Source: Nemertoderma westbladi
Lineage: Eukaryota > Xenacoelomorpha > Nemertodermatida > Nemertodermatidae
DNA length: 63,168 bases
Assembly: GCA_032718475.1 (NCBI GenBank)
Contig: JAUCBJ010001200.1
Span: 1 to 63,168, forward strand
Direction: 5' to 3'
In this document: positions 36,480 through 47,408 of the stretch, one piece after another
Position numbering within the stretch: position 1 is the stretch's first letter
Layout of the letters: each line of letters begins with the position of its first letter
Translations under genes and position numbers: made by a program
Notes under the pieces: generated by a model
What the model saw: only the letters and a program-made list of their open reading frames with translations
Database searches by the model: none
Told to the model about the DNA's origin: nothing

Positions 36480-36990
36480 TCTTCGTTGAGAAACAACTGA
36501 GATATAGGCGTTCAAATATTGCGATAATTATTGTTCGCTGCAGGCCATTTATTCTATTTAATAAATACACAATATTCTGGAACAATTTGTTTATGTATGA
36601 TTAGCTACGCAATATAGATATTGTATAGGCACGCACACCGATGTTAACCACCAACTCATAAAATAAATAACACATTCCCAGAATTTTGTGTATTTATTAA
36701 ATAGAATAAATGGCCTGCAGTGAACAATACGTCTTACAATCTTTGAACACCTATTTCTCAGCTGTTTCTCAATGAAATTCAGATATTTTGACATTTTGAA
36801 TCCTTGCAAGGTTTACGCCTACGCAAGCTTTCTAATGATATGATAAAATTACGACTAATGTGAAGAATGGCCACGAAACCGTTGGTGCGTTTTCAAAAGA
36901 ACTTTTTAAAACGTTTATAAAAAAATTTAAAGGCAAAATCGAAAATTCCGGCTTCATGGTAACAACCACGGTGAGTTGAACTAGTTGTGT
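36480..36990. repeat. Foldback repeat copy (family shared with 51370-52360)
   Basis: Inverted arms of about 100 bp: 36480-36582 pairs with 36676-36779 (TCGTTGAGAAACAACTGAG against CAGCTGTTTCTCAATGAA, and ATTTATTCTATTTAATAAAT in both). An extra right flank (TTTTTAAAACGTTTATAAAA, then CTTCATGGTAACAACCACG) also occurs at 52150-52230. No coding content. It lies just downstream of the WHRN exon. Confidence 0.75.
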
Positions 36991-36991
36991 C

Positions 36992-39034
36992 TAAGGTAAG
37001 ACTTAGTCTGCGCGCTAGCAGATCAACGAAATCTGCCTTGCCGCGGCATGACTGGTCCTCTCTGTTGCAACAGCCAAGTGTGAGATCCAGCTTCACACTA
37101 CAGCTGAGCAACAGGTATGAGGTTCTTGCCTGAGGCAGCAGATCACTGTGAGGGCTATACTGCCTTTACAGAAGCAGTTAAGTTAGCAGCTGCTGAAACA
37201 GTTCCTGTATACCCTCGAAACAGGAAATGGGCCCCCTGGACTGACAACAAAATCCAGAAGTGCCGAAATGACCTCTATAAGGCGCAGAAAGAGTCCCGAC
37301 TCAAACAGACTACAGCGGCCAAGAATGCAGTTAAGGCTGATCTAGGTCCCTGAACAGGCAGTACTCTGTTAATCTACAGGAGCTAATAAACCAACAGGTT
37401 GATGCCAGCAATGATGCTGACGACAGCAGGCACTCATCCCAGGCATGGAAATCGATCAACTTGCTTACTGGGCGGAAATGCCAACCAACCACGAAGGTTA
37501 AGGCAGATCGCCGATCGCCTTAATGGTTGGAAGGCCCACTTTGAAAAGCTTCTCAATAATGACAGGGTATTGCCTGATAACTTTATAGAAGTAAAAGTGT
37601 CCGAGGAGTCTGTACTCCCAGATATTCCCATTGGCGATATCTCCTTTGCAGAAGTGAAGGCTGCTGCAAAGAACATTAAGACCAATCGTGCCAGTGGAGT
37701 AGATGGTGTTCCCCCTGAGGTCTTTAAAATACCTGAGTGTTTAAAGCTCATTTATCCCATTATAGTAGACATGTACAGAACAACGAGATTCCCACAAGAA
37801 TCGAAAACAAATAAGTTTGTGCCAGTTCCCAAGAAGGGCAACCTAACACTCTATGGTTCTTTTCGGGGAATCTCATTGATCTCCATTGCTGCAAAGCTAT
37901 ACTATAGAATTCTATTAAATCGCATCAGGGATCCCGTTGAGAGACTGCTCCGTGGAAATCAGAATGGGTTCCATAAAGGTCGTGGGACCATGGAGCCCAT
38001 TTTGGCACTTAGAAGGATAATTGAAGAGTTATCAAAAAAAGAAAGACAGGCATCTGGCTGTTATCTTTGTTGACTTCTTCAAGGCCTTTGATTCAGTCTC
38101 TCGCTCGCGTATGTTCAGCATACTTTCATTATATGGGATCCCTGATGAAATTATTGCAGCAATCAGATCAGTACACGATGGTTCGACAACATTTGTGTCT
38201 ACTGTTGACGGTGACACAGAACCATTTGAAGTGTTATGGGGCGTCCTCCAAGGAGACACACTTGCACCATTCTTGTTCATTATTGTGGTTGACTATGTTC
38301 TACGCATGTCCTTAGATCATCATAAAGATGATGGGGTGATGATAACTCCACCTACTGGCTCCAGAAGTCGAGGAAATACTGCCAAGTACCTAACTGATCT
38401 AGACTTTGCTGATGACTTAGGAGTACTCTCAGAATCACTAGAGGGAGCCCAACGGCTCCTCAGCTCATTAGAACAGGCTGCTTCTAGTGTTGGTATTTTT
38501 ATTAACTCCAAAAAGACCATCATTTTGACAGTTAACTTTGAAAGTCCTCAGCAAGTCTCTGACCGGATAAGCATAAGCTCAAAGGATGGTATGCTGAGCA
38601 TGTGGACGACTTCTGTTACCCGGGTTCATGGATCTGGAAGTCAGGTGAGGACCTTCGAATACGTAAGGGAAAGACATGGGCAGCCTTGAATAGGCTTTCC
38701 AGGATTTGGAAGTCATATAATTAATCGAAAACTTAAGGTCTGATTATATAGAGCAGCAGTAGTTCCAGTACTCCTCTATGGGAGTCCATGCTGGGCTCTA
38801 ACTGCTGAGGACACCAAATCTCTGGATGGCACATTTACAAGAATGCTACGCCGGGTTCATGGGGTCAAGTACAATGCACTCATCTCCAACCAGACACTAT
38901 ATAACATTGGAGGTGTCTCATAGGTTCCCCCAAGCTTGACATTAGAACAAAGTCGCCTCCGCTTTGCAGGACATTGCTTTTGCCGTGAGGACCAGCCAGT
39001 GCATAATCTTGTGCTTTGGCATCCTCATGGAGTG
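36992..39034 (+). mobile_element. RTE-like LINE, plus-strand copy, truncated at both ends
   Basis: Homologous to the minus-strand element at 39030-43665, starting at the end of its endonuclease (CTAAGGTAAGACTTAGTCTG) and ending before the last 150 bp of the coding region. At its right end the sequence switches at AGCATG straight into the 3' terminus of the minus-strand copy, giving a tail-to-tail inverted pair. Confidence 0.85.
37117..39027 (+). pseudogene. RTE-like LINE ORF2 remnant: linker and reverse transcriptase
   Basis: Linker residues (DNKIQKCRNDLYKAQKESRL), then RT in pieces. The first is 37399-38035, with NRASGVDGVPPEVFKIPE. The second is about 38021-38600, with FVDFFKAFDSVSRSRM, GVLQGDTLAPFLFIIVVDY and the LDFADDLGVL catalytic box. 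The break at about 38035 is an A run of seven bases, where the minus-strand sister copy has six. Further breaks occur at about 37350 and after 38600, and the C-terminal domain is readable only in fragments. Not functional. Confidence 0.85.
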
Positions 39035-39059
39035 AATAAGCATGCTGCATTGCAGCTGC

Positions 39060-40867
39060 ATTTTTAAGAATGCTGTGCCGGCTTGTTGACAAAATTGCGC
39101 CGCCACAACTCCCTATCACCCATGACATTTGCTAGATCAACCGCATCTTCAAGACCAGTGTCCTTTAAGATGCGTCTCAAGAAAGTCATGGGCTGTCCAC
39201 CATGCTTATTCACTCAATGAGGCTGCCAAAGTACAAGATTATGCACTGGCTGGTCCTCACGGCGAAAGCAATGTCCTGCAAAGCGGAGGCGATTTTGTTC
39301 TAGTGTCAAGCTTGGGGGAACCAATGAGACAACTCCAATGTTATATAGTGTCTGGTTGGAGATGTGTGCATTGTACTTGACACAATGAACCCGGCGTAGC
39401 ATTCTTGTGAAAGTGCCATCCAGAGATTTGGTATCCTCAGCAGTTAGAGCCCAGCATGGACTCCCATAGAGGAGTACTGGAACTACTGCTGCTCTAAATA
39501 ATCGGACCTTAAGTTTCCAATTAATTCTCGGTGACTTCCAAATCCTGGAAAGCCTATTCAAGGCTGCCCATGCCTTTCCCTTACGTATTCGAAGGTCCTC
39601 ACCTGACTTCCGGATCCATGATCCCAGGTAACAGAAGTCGTCCACATGCTCAAGAATACCATACTTTGAGCTTATGCTCATCCGATCAGAGACTTGCTTA
39701 GAACGTTCAAAGTTAACTGTCAAAATTTTGTTGGTCTTTCTGGAGTTAATAAAAAGACAAACACTAGAAGCAGCATGTTCTAATGAGCTGAGGAGCCGTT
39801 GGGCTCCCTCTCGTGATTCTGAGAGTACTCCTAAGTCATCAGCAAAGTCTAGATCAGTTAGGTTTAGGTACTTGGCAGGATTTCCTCGACTTCTGGAGCC
39901 AGTAGGTGGAGTTATCATCACCCCATCATCATTATGATGATCTAAGGACATGCGTAGAACATAGTCAACCACAATTATGAACAAGAATGGTGCAAGTGTG
40001 TCTCCCTGGAGGACGCCCCATAACACTTCAAATGGTTCTGTGTCACCATCAACAGTAGACACAAATGTTGTCGAACCATCGTATATTGATCTGATTGCTG
40101 CAATAATTTCATCAGGAATCCCATATAATGAAAGTATGCTGAACATACGTGAGCGGGAGACTGAATCAACGGCCTTGAAGAAGTCAACAAAGATAACAGC
40201 CAGATGCCTGTCTTTCTTTTTTGATAATTCTTCAATTATCCTTCTAAGTGCCAAAATGGGCTCCATGGTCCCACGACCTTTACGGAACCCATTCTGTTTT
40301 CCACGGAGCAGTCTCTCAATGGGATCCCTGTTGCGATTTAATATAATTCTATTGTATAGCTTTGCAGCAATCGAGATCAATGAGATTCCGCAAAAAGAAC
40401 CATATAGAGTGTTAGGTTGCCCTTCTTGGTAACTGGCACCAACTTATTTGTTTTCATTTCTTGTGGGACTCTTGTTGTTCGGTACATGTCTACTATGATG
40501 GGATAGATGAGCTTTAAACACTCAGGTATTTTAAAGACCTCAGGGGGAACACCATCTACTCCACTGGCACGATTGGTCTTCATGCTCTTTGCAGCAGCCT
40601 TCACTTCTGCAAAGGACATATCGCCAATGGGAATATCTGGGAGTACAGACTCAGACACTTTTACTTCTATAAAGTTATCAGGCAATACCCTGTCATTATT
40701 GAGGAGCTTTTCAAAGTGGGCCTTCCAACCATTGAGGCGATCGGCTGGTGATTCAGCCTTAACCTTGGTGGTTGGTTGGCTTTTCCGCCCAGTAAGCAAG
40801 TTGATCGATTTCCATGCCTGGGATGATTGCCTGCTGTCGTCGGCATCATTGATGGCATCAACCTGTT
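39060..40867 (-). pseudogene. RTE-like LINE ORF2, reverse transcriptase part of the host copy
   Basis: Continues from the linker after the nested copy (DAINDADDSRQSS, SINLLTGRKSQPTTK). RT motifs are NRASGVDGVPPEVFKIPE, FVDFFKAVDSVSRSRM (Phe to Val in the usual KAFDS), GVLQGDTLAPFLF and LDFADDLGVL. A frameshift near 40380 separates the fingers from the palm, and a short GAGTGAATAAG difference near 39210 disrupts the C-terminus (TFLRRILKDTGLEDAVDLAN readable at 39060-39200). Degenerate. Confidence 0.85.
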
Positions 40868-41738
40868 ACTACTAGGATCGGCATGCTGCATTGCAGCTGC
40901 ATTTTTAAGAATGCTATGCCGGCTTGTCAACAAAATTGCACCGCCACAACTCCCTATCACCCATGACATTTGCTAGATCATCCGCATCTTTAAGGCCAGT
41001 GTCCTTTAAGATGCGTCTCAAGAAAGTCATGGGCTGTCCACCATGCTTATTCATGAGGCTGCCAAAGTACAAGATTATGCACTGGCTGGTCCTCACGGCG
41101 AAAGCAATGTCCTGCAAAGCGGAGGCGATTTTGTTCTAGTGTCAAGCTTGGGGGAACCAATGAGACACCTCCAATGTTATATAGTGTCTGGTTGGAGATG
41201 TGTGCATTGTACTTGACACAATGAACCCGGCGTAGCATTCTTGTGAATGTGCCATCCAGAGATTTGGTGTCCTCAGCAGTTAGAGCCCAGCATGGACTCC
41301 CGTAGAGGAGTACTGGAACTACTGCTGCTCTAAATAATCGGACCTTAAGTTTCCGATTAATTCTCGGTGACTTCCAAATCCTGGAAAGCCTATTCAAGGC
41401 TGCCCATGCCTTTCCCTTACGTATTTGAAGGTCCTCACCTGACTTCCGGATCCATGATCCCAGGTAACAGAAGTCGTCCACATGCTCAAGCATACCATCC
41501 TTTGAGCTTATGCTCATCCGATCAGAGACTTGCTGAGGACTTTCAAAGTTAACTGTCAGAATTTTGGTCTTTCTGGAGTTAATAAAAAGACCAACACTAG
41601 AAGCAGCATGTTCTAATGAGCTGAGGAGCCGTTGGGCTCCCTCTAATGATTCTGAGAGTACTCCTAAGTCATCAGCAAAGTCTAGATCAGTTAGGTACTT
41701 GGCAGGATTTCCTCGACTTCTGGAGCCAGTAGGTGGAG
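40868..41738 (-). mobile_element. 5'-truncated RTE-like LINE nested in its own family, with a 9-bp target duplication
   Basis: An 871-bp insert holding only the second half of RT (PPTGSRSRGNPAKYLTDLDF onward), the C-terminal domain and the 3' end. It is flanked by CAACCTGTT at 40859-40867 and 41739-41747. The homologous plus-strand copy near 37390 has this site only once, so it serves as the empty site. The 3' tail in element orientation is GATCCTAGTAGT. The RT fragment is open from the junction through LGSWIRKSGEDLQIRKGKAW to HNLVLWQPHE. Confidence 0.88.
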
Positions 41739-41747
41739 CAACCTGTT

Positions 41748-42913
41748 GGTTTATTAGCTCCTGTAGATTAACAGAGTACTGCCTGTTCAGGGACCTAGAT
41801 GCAGCCTTAACTGCATTCTTGGCCGCTGTAGTCTGTTTGAGTCGGGACTCTTTCTGCGCCTTATGAAGGTCATTTCGGCACTTCTGAATTTTGTTGTCAG
41901 TCCAGGGGGCCCTTTTCCTGTTTCGAGGGTATACAGGAACTGTTTCTGCAGCTGCTAACTTAACTGCTTCTGTGAAGGCAGTATAGCCCTCACAGTGATC
42001 TGCCGCCTCAGAGGCAAGAACCTCATGCATGTTGCTCAGCTGTACTGTGAAGCTGGATCTCACACTTGGCTGTTGCAACAGAGAGGAGCAGTCATGCCGC
42101 GGCAAGGCAGATTTCGTTGTTCTGCTATCACGCAGACTAAGTCTTACCTTGGCCACAATAAGGCGGTGATCACTGGAGAAGGGTCGAAGTGTAAATGCAT
42201 TACAGTCTCGTATAGAGCTCCTGTACTTCCTACGGAACAGAATATGGTCTATCTGGGACTTGTGACCACTGGGTCCACTATGAGTCCATAGCTTTCCAGT
42301 TCGCTTCTTGAACTGGGTTCCAGCCGAAAACAATCCATTTCCAGAGATAAAATCCTGAAGATGGACGGAATTTCGGTTAACACTATTGCTATAGACCCAG
42401 GGCGATGTAGGTGATTGATGCAGACTTGCATTAAAATCTCCCAGGAATGTTAAGAATGCATGCTGATCCACTCCATCAGTAGCTGCTTGTAGATAGTGGT
42501 AGAAATTTTCCACCTCCTCTACATGGGCAACACTAGTTGGAGAGTAGCACACAATCAGAACCACCTTAGGAAACTTCTTAGCCAGTCTTCCAGAACATGA
42601 GAAGTGGCAACGGATGATGCGGTTAGAGATTTGGTCTATTTTGTCCAATGCTGCATGTGCAGTTGGATTCATCAATAGACCAATACCACCATTGCCACTA
42701 TCATCTGCTGACGCAAGGGCGAGTCGCCAACCGCCCCATGTCCTTAATCAGAACCTCATCAGTCTGTCCAGTCTGCATTCGGTGCTCTTGAACACCCACT
42801 GCGCTAAGAGAGAGCTTATCTGCCAAGGCAGTCAGCTCACCTTGTCGCATTGGGGACCCGAGTGTTAGGGTGTTAACTGAGCCTAGTCTAGTGACTTGCC
42901 TCAGATTCACCAA
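41748..42913 (-). pseudogene. RTE-like LINE ORF2, endonuclease part
   Basis: Starts MVNLRQVTRLGSVNTLTLG and continues with ELTALADKLSLSAVGVQEHR, the N-terminal signature of AP-type endonucleases. A frameshift near 42700 precedes VLIVCYSPTS, FLGDFNASLHQ, QIDHILFRRKYRSS and FSSDHRLIVAKVRLSLRD, which hold the catalytic Asp/Asn and Asp/His residues. The linker ends in LINQQ at about 41748, where a truncated copy of the same family has inserted. The protein would nick target DNA to prime reverse transcription. Confidence 0.85.
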
Positions 42914-43665
42914 TGGCTTTGTTGGTCGGGGTGGAACAGGAGAGTAGCCTCCAACTCCAGAATCCCTCTCCCCTCACAATCTGGCCTCCCTGGTGACCCA
43001 GGGTTTGGGCCAGAAAGGTCATCAGGAAAGGGACTCAAAGAATTGTTGGCTTCTCTCTCTCCAGTAGGGGGTGAGACAGACAGCCGGTCAGGAGATAACT
43101 GATGCCTGTGAAGCCGATTGTGTCCGGTAATTCCATTGGCCTCTAGTGGCCGGACCTCCGCATTACTAATGTAATCCATAGTGGGGGGTTGGGGGGTGCT
43201 TTTTTTCCGAGTAAGCTCTCGGGGCAAATACGACACCCTGGTTTGCCATTCCACAGGGTGGGTATCGCAATGGAGTCAGATATGAGGCCCATCACCCATA
43301 TCTACTCTGGCACACATGACCCACCATTGGCTGTGCAGATCATCTGCTGGGTCATGCCCTGTACCCCTGCTGCCAGGTGCAGGTCGCAGTGAAGTGTACT
43401 CAGAGTGGACATGAGAACACTCTACTCCTGACCAGCCATTGGTAGATCACCATCTGTCTGGCCAGGCCATATACCCCTGCAGCCAAGTATATGGGTCCTT
43501 AATCCAGGACCAACGGCGTCCTTACCCCTGAACGAAGGGGGTCCTAGTTACAGGACCAGATTTGCCCTAGTAGGAGGGTTTAAGCAGCTACAGATGGCAC
43601 CTCCTTTATGCTGCATGGAGGTGGCAAGTTTTCTTGATCAATGACCTAGAATACCTGACCTGACC

Positions 43666-44715
43666 TAATAAAAGGTTCACAATATCGTATATGATGTTCC
43701 CTTTCCGCTTCTGGGAAGCAATGCGCTTTTATAAAATGACACTGTACTATTTTTTCGTTTGGGAAGTTCTTTCGGCATTTCCTGATTTATGTGTTACATA
43801 TCTATCAGAATGAACCCTATGAGTAGCATCGTATGGGCATATAAGATAATCCCTGATATCCATAGTACCAAATAGACAAACTTAACTTTAAAGAAAACTT
43901 AGTTTAAGTGAGGATTTAATTTAAAATAAAACTTGTTTTTGGCAAACTTAACTTTAACGTTTTTTTAGAGATAATGATTTAACTTTTATATGATTGTTTA
44001 TTTATATAGAAAGATCCTCCTACCTTACATTTCAAACAAGGCCGTAGTTTTAGGTATGGCGCGCGCGAGGGATTATGCATTACATCAAACATAACACTAC
44101 AGTAGTAGAGACGGTTGGGGATTAATTTAATTAACTATATGGTTTTTGGACGGGGTAATTAATGGTTGCAGCTGGCCTGTGTGCGATTGAGGGTTAATGC
44201 TGGCGCGTAAGATGTAAACCTGTGGTTTCCAATCTTACATAATAGCGAAGCTGGAGGCTTAAATAATGCAGCTCGGTGCAACCCCCACCTACACGTTGAC
44301 ATACAGTATAACTCAACATAGGATTCAATGGGATTAATCTTGCTACTTCTAATAAGAGCCCAACAGGCTCAGATTGGGGGACTGAGTCAGGGTCAAACTG
44401 GTCCACGTATTTTCCTGTGAGGGTTAATTATGTTTTGGGCCTCGTCGCATCTTTTTCATTCGTTCTACTCTATCATTACCTACTGTATGACAAAAATAAT
44501 ACAAATGTACTGTATATTATTGTACTGTACGGTATCTATTGTATTGTATATTTTATCTACTGTACCTACTGTAGTACTACAGTATCTATTCATCGCGCGT
44601 CCCTATCTGATTGATTTGTATCAAATTAAATTGCCTTTGGCAACATTATTTGATACAAATCGATTGATTAAGCAATTAATTAATTGTTTAATCGACCAAT
44701 TAATTAATTAATTAA
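43666..44715. other. AT-rich intron sequence with a short palindrome
   Basis: No gene seen. Includes direct repeats of GCAAACTTAACTTTAA at about 43876 and 43942, a CG-rich GGCGCGCGCGAGG at about 44058, TACTGTA-rich sequence at 44480-44590, and a hairpin with 16-base arms TTGATTTGTATCAAAT (44611-44626) and ATTTGATACAAATCGA (44648-44663). A run of TTAA/ATTA repeats occupies about 44676-44718. Confidence 0.5.
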
Positions 44716-44897
44716 TTAACACCTAAGGTGCGAAGTAGGTCCAACTCTCCCCGAAATGGGGTTCACCATACTACTCTCGACTTCTGGAGCCAGTAGGTGG
44801 AGTTATCATCACCCCATCATCATTATGATGATCTAAGGACATGCGTAGAACAGTCAACAACAATTATGAACAAGAATGGTGCAAGTTTAACACCTAA
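44716..44897. mobile_element. Small insertion carrying an internal RTE-LINE fragment, flanked by 11-bp direct repeats
   Basis: TTAACACCTAA occurs at 44716-44726 and 44887-44897, flanking 160 bp. About 110 bp of that (44779-44886) matches an internal RT segment of the nearby LINE (compare 39889-39999, the PPTGSRSRG region). The first 50 bp are of unknown origin. Neither end is a LINE terminus. Confidence 0.7.
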
Positions 44898-45054
44898 AGT
44901 ATGACTGGGGGGCTGGAGTAGTGGGAATGGTTAAAACTTTAGCTTAAAACTTCACATTTTTACAACTTGACATTACTTTGCAGCTTTAGTTTGACATTTT
45001 TAGCACTTTAATTCAACTTTCAGCGGACGTTGATATTTTCGTTTGTATTTCCAG

Positions 45055-45393
45055 AGTTCAAACGATATCACTTACAGTAATCCGTACAAATTTAACGGTC
45101 AAGGGATGTTGGTGGAGGACGACAACCACCGATTCGAGTCAGCAGAGCCCGATTACGGTGGACGCAAGGACCCCGTCCCAACCTCCATATCGGTCGTCAG
45201 GGATAACACCAATGCTGACAATACAATTAATATGAATTACAATGATTATGCCATTGAAGATGACGCCATCAAAGACAAAAATCTAGAGGGCAAGCTAAAA
45301 GTAGAAGATGTCAAAGAACAATTAGAAATGAATTTATATGACAAGGAAATTGGGAAACAATCAGAAGTGGATGATATTGACGAATTTCAAATG
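45055..45393 (+). CDS. WHRN: WHRN exon: acidic linker before the C-terminal PDZ domain
   Basis: 113 codons after a strong acceptor (TTTTCGTTTGTATTTCCAG, AG at 45053-45054), ending at a GTAATT donor at 45394. Phase 0 on both sides, so it joins in frame to the exons at 36227-36418 and 46780-46914. The peptide is hydrophilic and acidic, with no recognisable domain: SSNDITYSNPYKFNGQG near the start, EDVKEQLEMNLYDKE near the end. The matching region of vertebrate whirlin is a long low-complexity proline-rich linker, so poor conservation is expected. If the donor is skipped, translation stops nine codons later at 45418-45420, giving a form without PDZ3. Confidence 0.75.
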
Positions 45394-45826
45394 GTAATTC
45401 CAATTGGCAATGTTATATAAAAGTTGTAATGTAATAATATGTTATAAAAGTTTTCATTTGAAAGCTCTGATTTTGAAATGCTTCAACATAACTCTATAAA
45501 TTAAATTTTTAAGGTGAAAGGTTCATTTTTATATCTACGTGCTTCCTCGAAGTTCCTAGATCTCGGGTTCCTATGTTTGTTTGTTTCACAGCTGCAAATT
45601 ATCTCCATTTTCTAGTTACAATTTACTTTTTTGGCTTTGTTGCCGTATTATTATATTAGCCTTCCTGCGAAATATATCAACTAAAATAAAATAATATTAA
45701 ATAAAGCGAAAAATATTACTTTGTGATATTTAATTCTGTATGAAGCTTACGGACCATTTCCGTGTTGCTTCCGGTGGTCAATTTAGATTGACTTACGGCA
45801 TTCGTAGTTTATTTATTTTATTATTA

Positions 45827-46715
45827 CACCATAACCCTTAATACAACACCATTTTTAGGGGGTCGGAGCCCCCCCCCCCCCCCCATAATTTTTTTTTAAA
45901 GTTCTATAAAATGCTACGAAATTTGGTATGATGATAGATCGACACCTTTTCTTACTGGTGGCCTGGCCGGATTTTTTAATTTATAAGCTATTTCGATACA
46001 ACAAGCCGTTAAAAATCGTCTATTTCGCAATATTTAGCCACCTCCGTCAGCTTTATTTTTCGTCTTTGGAATGAGATCTAGATATCATTAGAACCGCCTT
46101 CATCTGCAGATTCCGAATATGAAACCCGTTGTAAATTTCACCAAGAACTTCCGGAGATATTATCAAAATACTAAGGTGTAAATTTTTGTGACGTAATCGC
46201 TATAATTCTAATGTTTTATTTACTCAATTCTAGAATATTAATTATGGATAATGAAAAACAAGATGGAGAGTTTTAAACGCTCAGCTAAATAATAATTAAT
46301 ATTCTAGAATAAAGACAACAAAACATCAGAATTATAGCGATTTACGTCTCTAAATTTACACATTACTATTTTGATAATATCTTTACCAATTTTTGGTTAA
46401 TTTTAAAATGGTTTTCAGATTCGGAATCTACAGACGAAGGCGCTTCGAATGATATCTAGATTACATTTCAAAGACGTAAAATAAAGTCTACGGAGGTGGT
46501 TAAACATTGCTAAATAGACATATTTTGAGGGATTGTTGTATGGAAATAACTGAGAAATTGAAAAATCCGGCCAGACCACCAGTAAGAAAAGGTGTCGATC
46601 TATCATCATACCGAATTTCGTACCATTTTATTGAAATTTGAAAAAAATTAGGGGGGGGGGGGGGGGGGGGGGCGCCGACCCCATAAAAATGGTTGTTGTA
46701 TTAAGGGTTATGGTG
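45827..46715. mobile_element. 889-bp palindromic inverted-repeat element in a WHRN intron
   Basis: Arms begin CACCATAACCCTTAATACAA at the left and the reverse complement at the right, with TATTA on both outer sides as a possible target duplication. Pairing continues almost to the centre (about 46255-46285), for example ATTCTAGAATATTAATTA against TAATTAATATTCTAGAAT. Each arm has a C or G run of 17-24 bases about 45 bp from its end (45869-45885, 46650-46672). No transposase ORF. It looks like a non-autonomous DNA transposon of the hairpin type, and an RNA across it would fold into a stem of about 420 bp. Confidence 0.85.
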
Positions 46716-46779
46716 TATTAATATTTGCATTAATATATGTGTATTAATATTCGTATATCCTTGGTACTTTTTATTTTAG

Positions 46780-46914
46780 ACTAATGTCATTGATGAGCGT
46801 CTACCCCAGGGATGCACACGTGTTGTTGTACGAAAAACTAAACCAACATTGGGTATAGCCATCGAGGGTGGCGCTAACACCAGGGTTCCTTTACCAAGGA
46901 TAATATCCATTCAG
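46780..46914 (+). CDS. WHRN: WHRN exon: first half of the C-terminal PDZ domain
   Basis: 45 codons, phase 0 at both ends, between acceptor TTTTTATTTTAG and donor CAG/GTTATC. The peptide includes RVVVRKTKPTLGIAIEGG, then ANTRVPLPRIISIQ. It carries the carboxylate-binding loop and first strands of a PDZ domain and is nearly identical to vertebrate whirlin PDZ3 (LGIAIEGGANTRQPLPRI). The exon boundary after SIQ falls where the vertebrate protein continues RGGSAH. That continuation is not found in the remaining 16 kb of the window. Confidence 0.92.
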
Positions 46915-47012
46915 GTTATCTTTTACATAATTTTTATTTTACGTATTGTAGCAATAGAGGGTGGTATTCTTGTAAACTAGTTAGGGAGGGCATGAAACTA
47001 GTGATGTCATGA

Positions 47013-47150
47013 TGCAGTTATGTATCTGCATTTAGAAGGCTATGCTGGCATATCAAGAAAATTGCTACTAACTTTCTCATATCCGTAACTTCAAGGCCAG
47101 TGCACTATATGAGGCTTCTCAAAATGTTATGGGCTGTCCATGCAGTGTGG
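47013..47150 (-). mobile_element. Old RTE-like LINE 3' fragment
   Basis: A diverged match to the 3' end of the LINE at 39030-39210 and 40885-41050: TTTAGAAGGCTATGCTGGC, then CTTCAAGGCCAGTGCACTAT, GAGGCTTCTCAAAATGTTAT and GGGCTGTCCA. It is a much older insertion than the 36992-43665 cluster. Confidence 0.7.
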
Positions 47151-47408
47151 CTGCATCTAGTGTATCTAAAAAACATTTGTAAGAAATTGTATTTAACGAC
47201 TACATTATTAAAATAACTATAGAGTTACTACAGGATCTATTTTTTGAGAGAAAACAGTTAATGTTCGAATATTATTTTATTAATCTCTATGATGATGTAG
47301 CACTATGATTATATTTTCTTGATTTGACTCAATACGTTAGGCCTACATTTCTACTTGCTTCTAACTAAACTTCTATTTAATCACTTAAATATAAGGTATA
47401 CAAACACA

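Larger units (their letters stand above)
39030..43665 (-). mobile_element. RTE-like LINE, near full-length minus-strand copy with a nested insertion
   Basis: Reads from a 5' leader at about 43665, through endonuclease and RT, to a 3' end at about 39030 (GCAGCTGCAATGCAGCATGC). Without the 871-bp nested copy it is about 3.77 kb, normal for an RTE-type LINE. The leader (43665-42914) has repeated GTGGGTCATG/ATGGCTGGTC-like phrases and runs of CCCCC. It lies antisense within the WHRN intron 36419-45054. Confidence 0.85.

Noticed and set aside
44417-44711. Hydrophobic Tyr-rich short ORFs
   Set aside because: Arise from TACTGTA-rich simple sequence. No signal peptide or homology seen.
45925-46609. 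Short ORFs in the palindrome arms
   Set aside because: Present only because the arms are mirrored. No motif, and they are interrupted in one arm.
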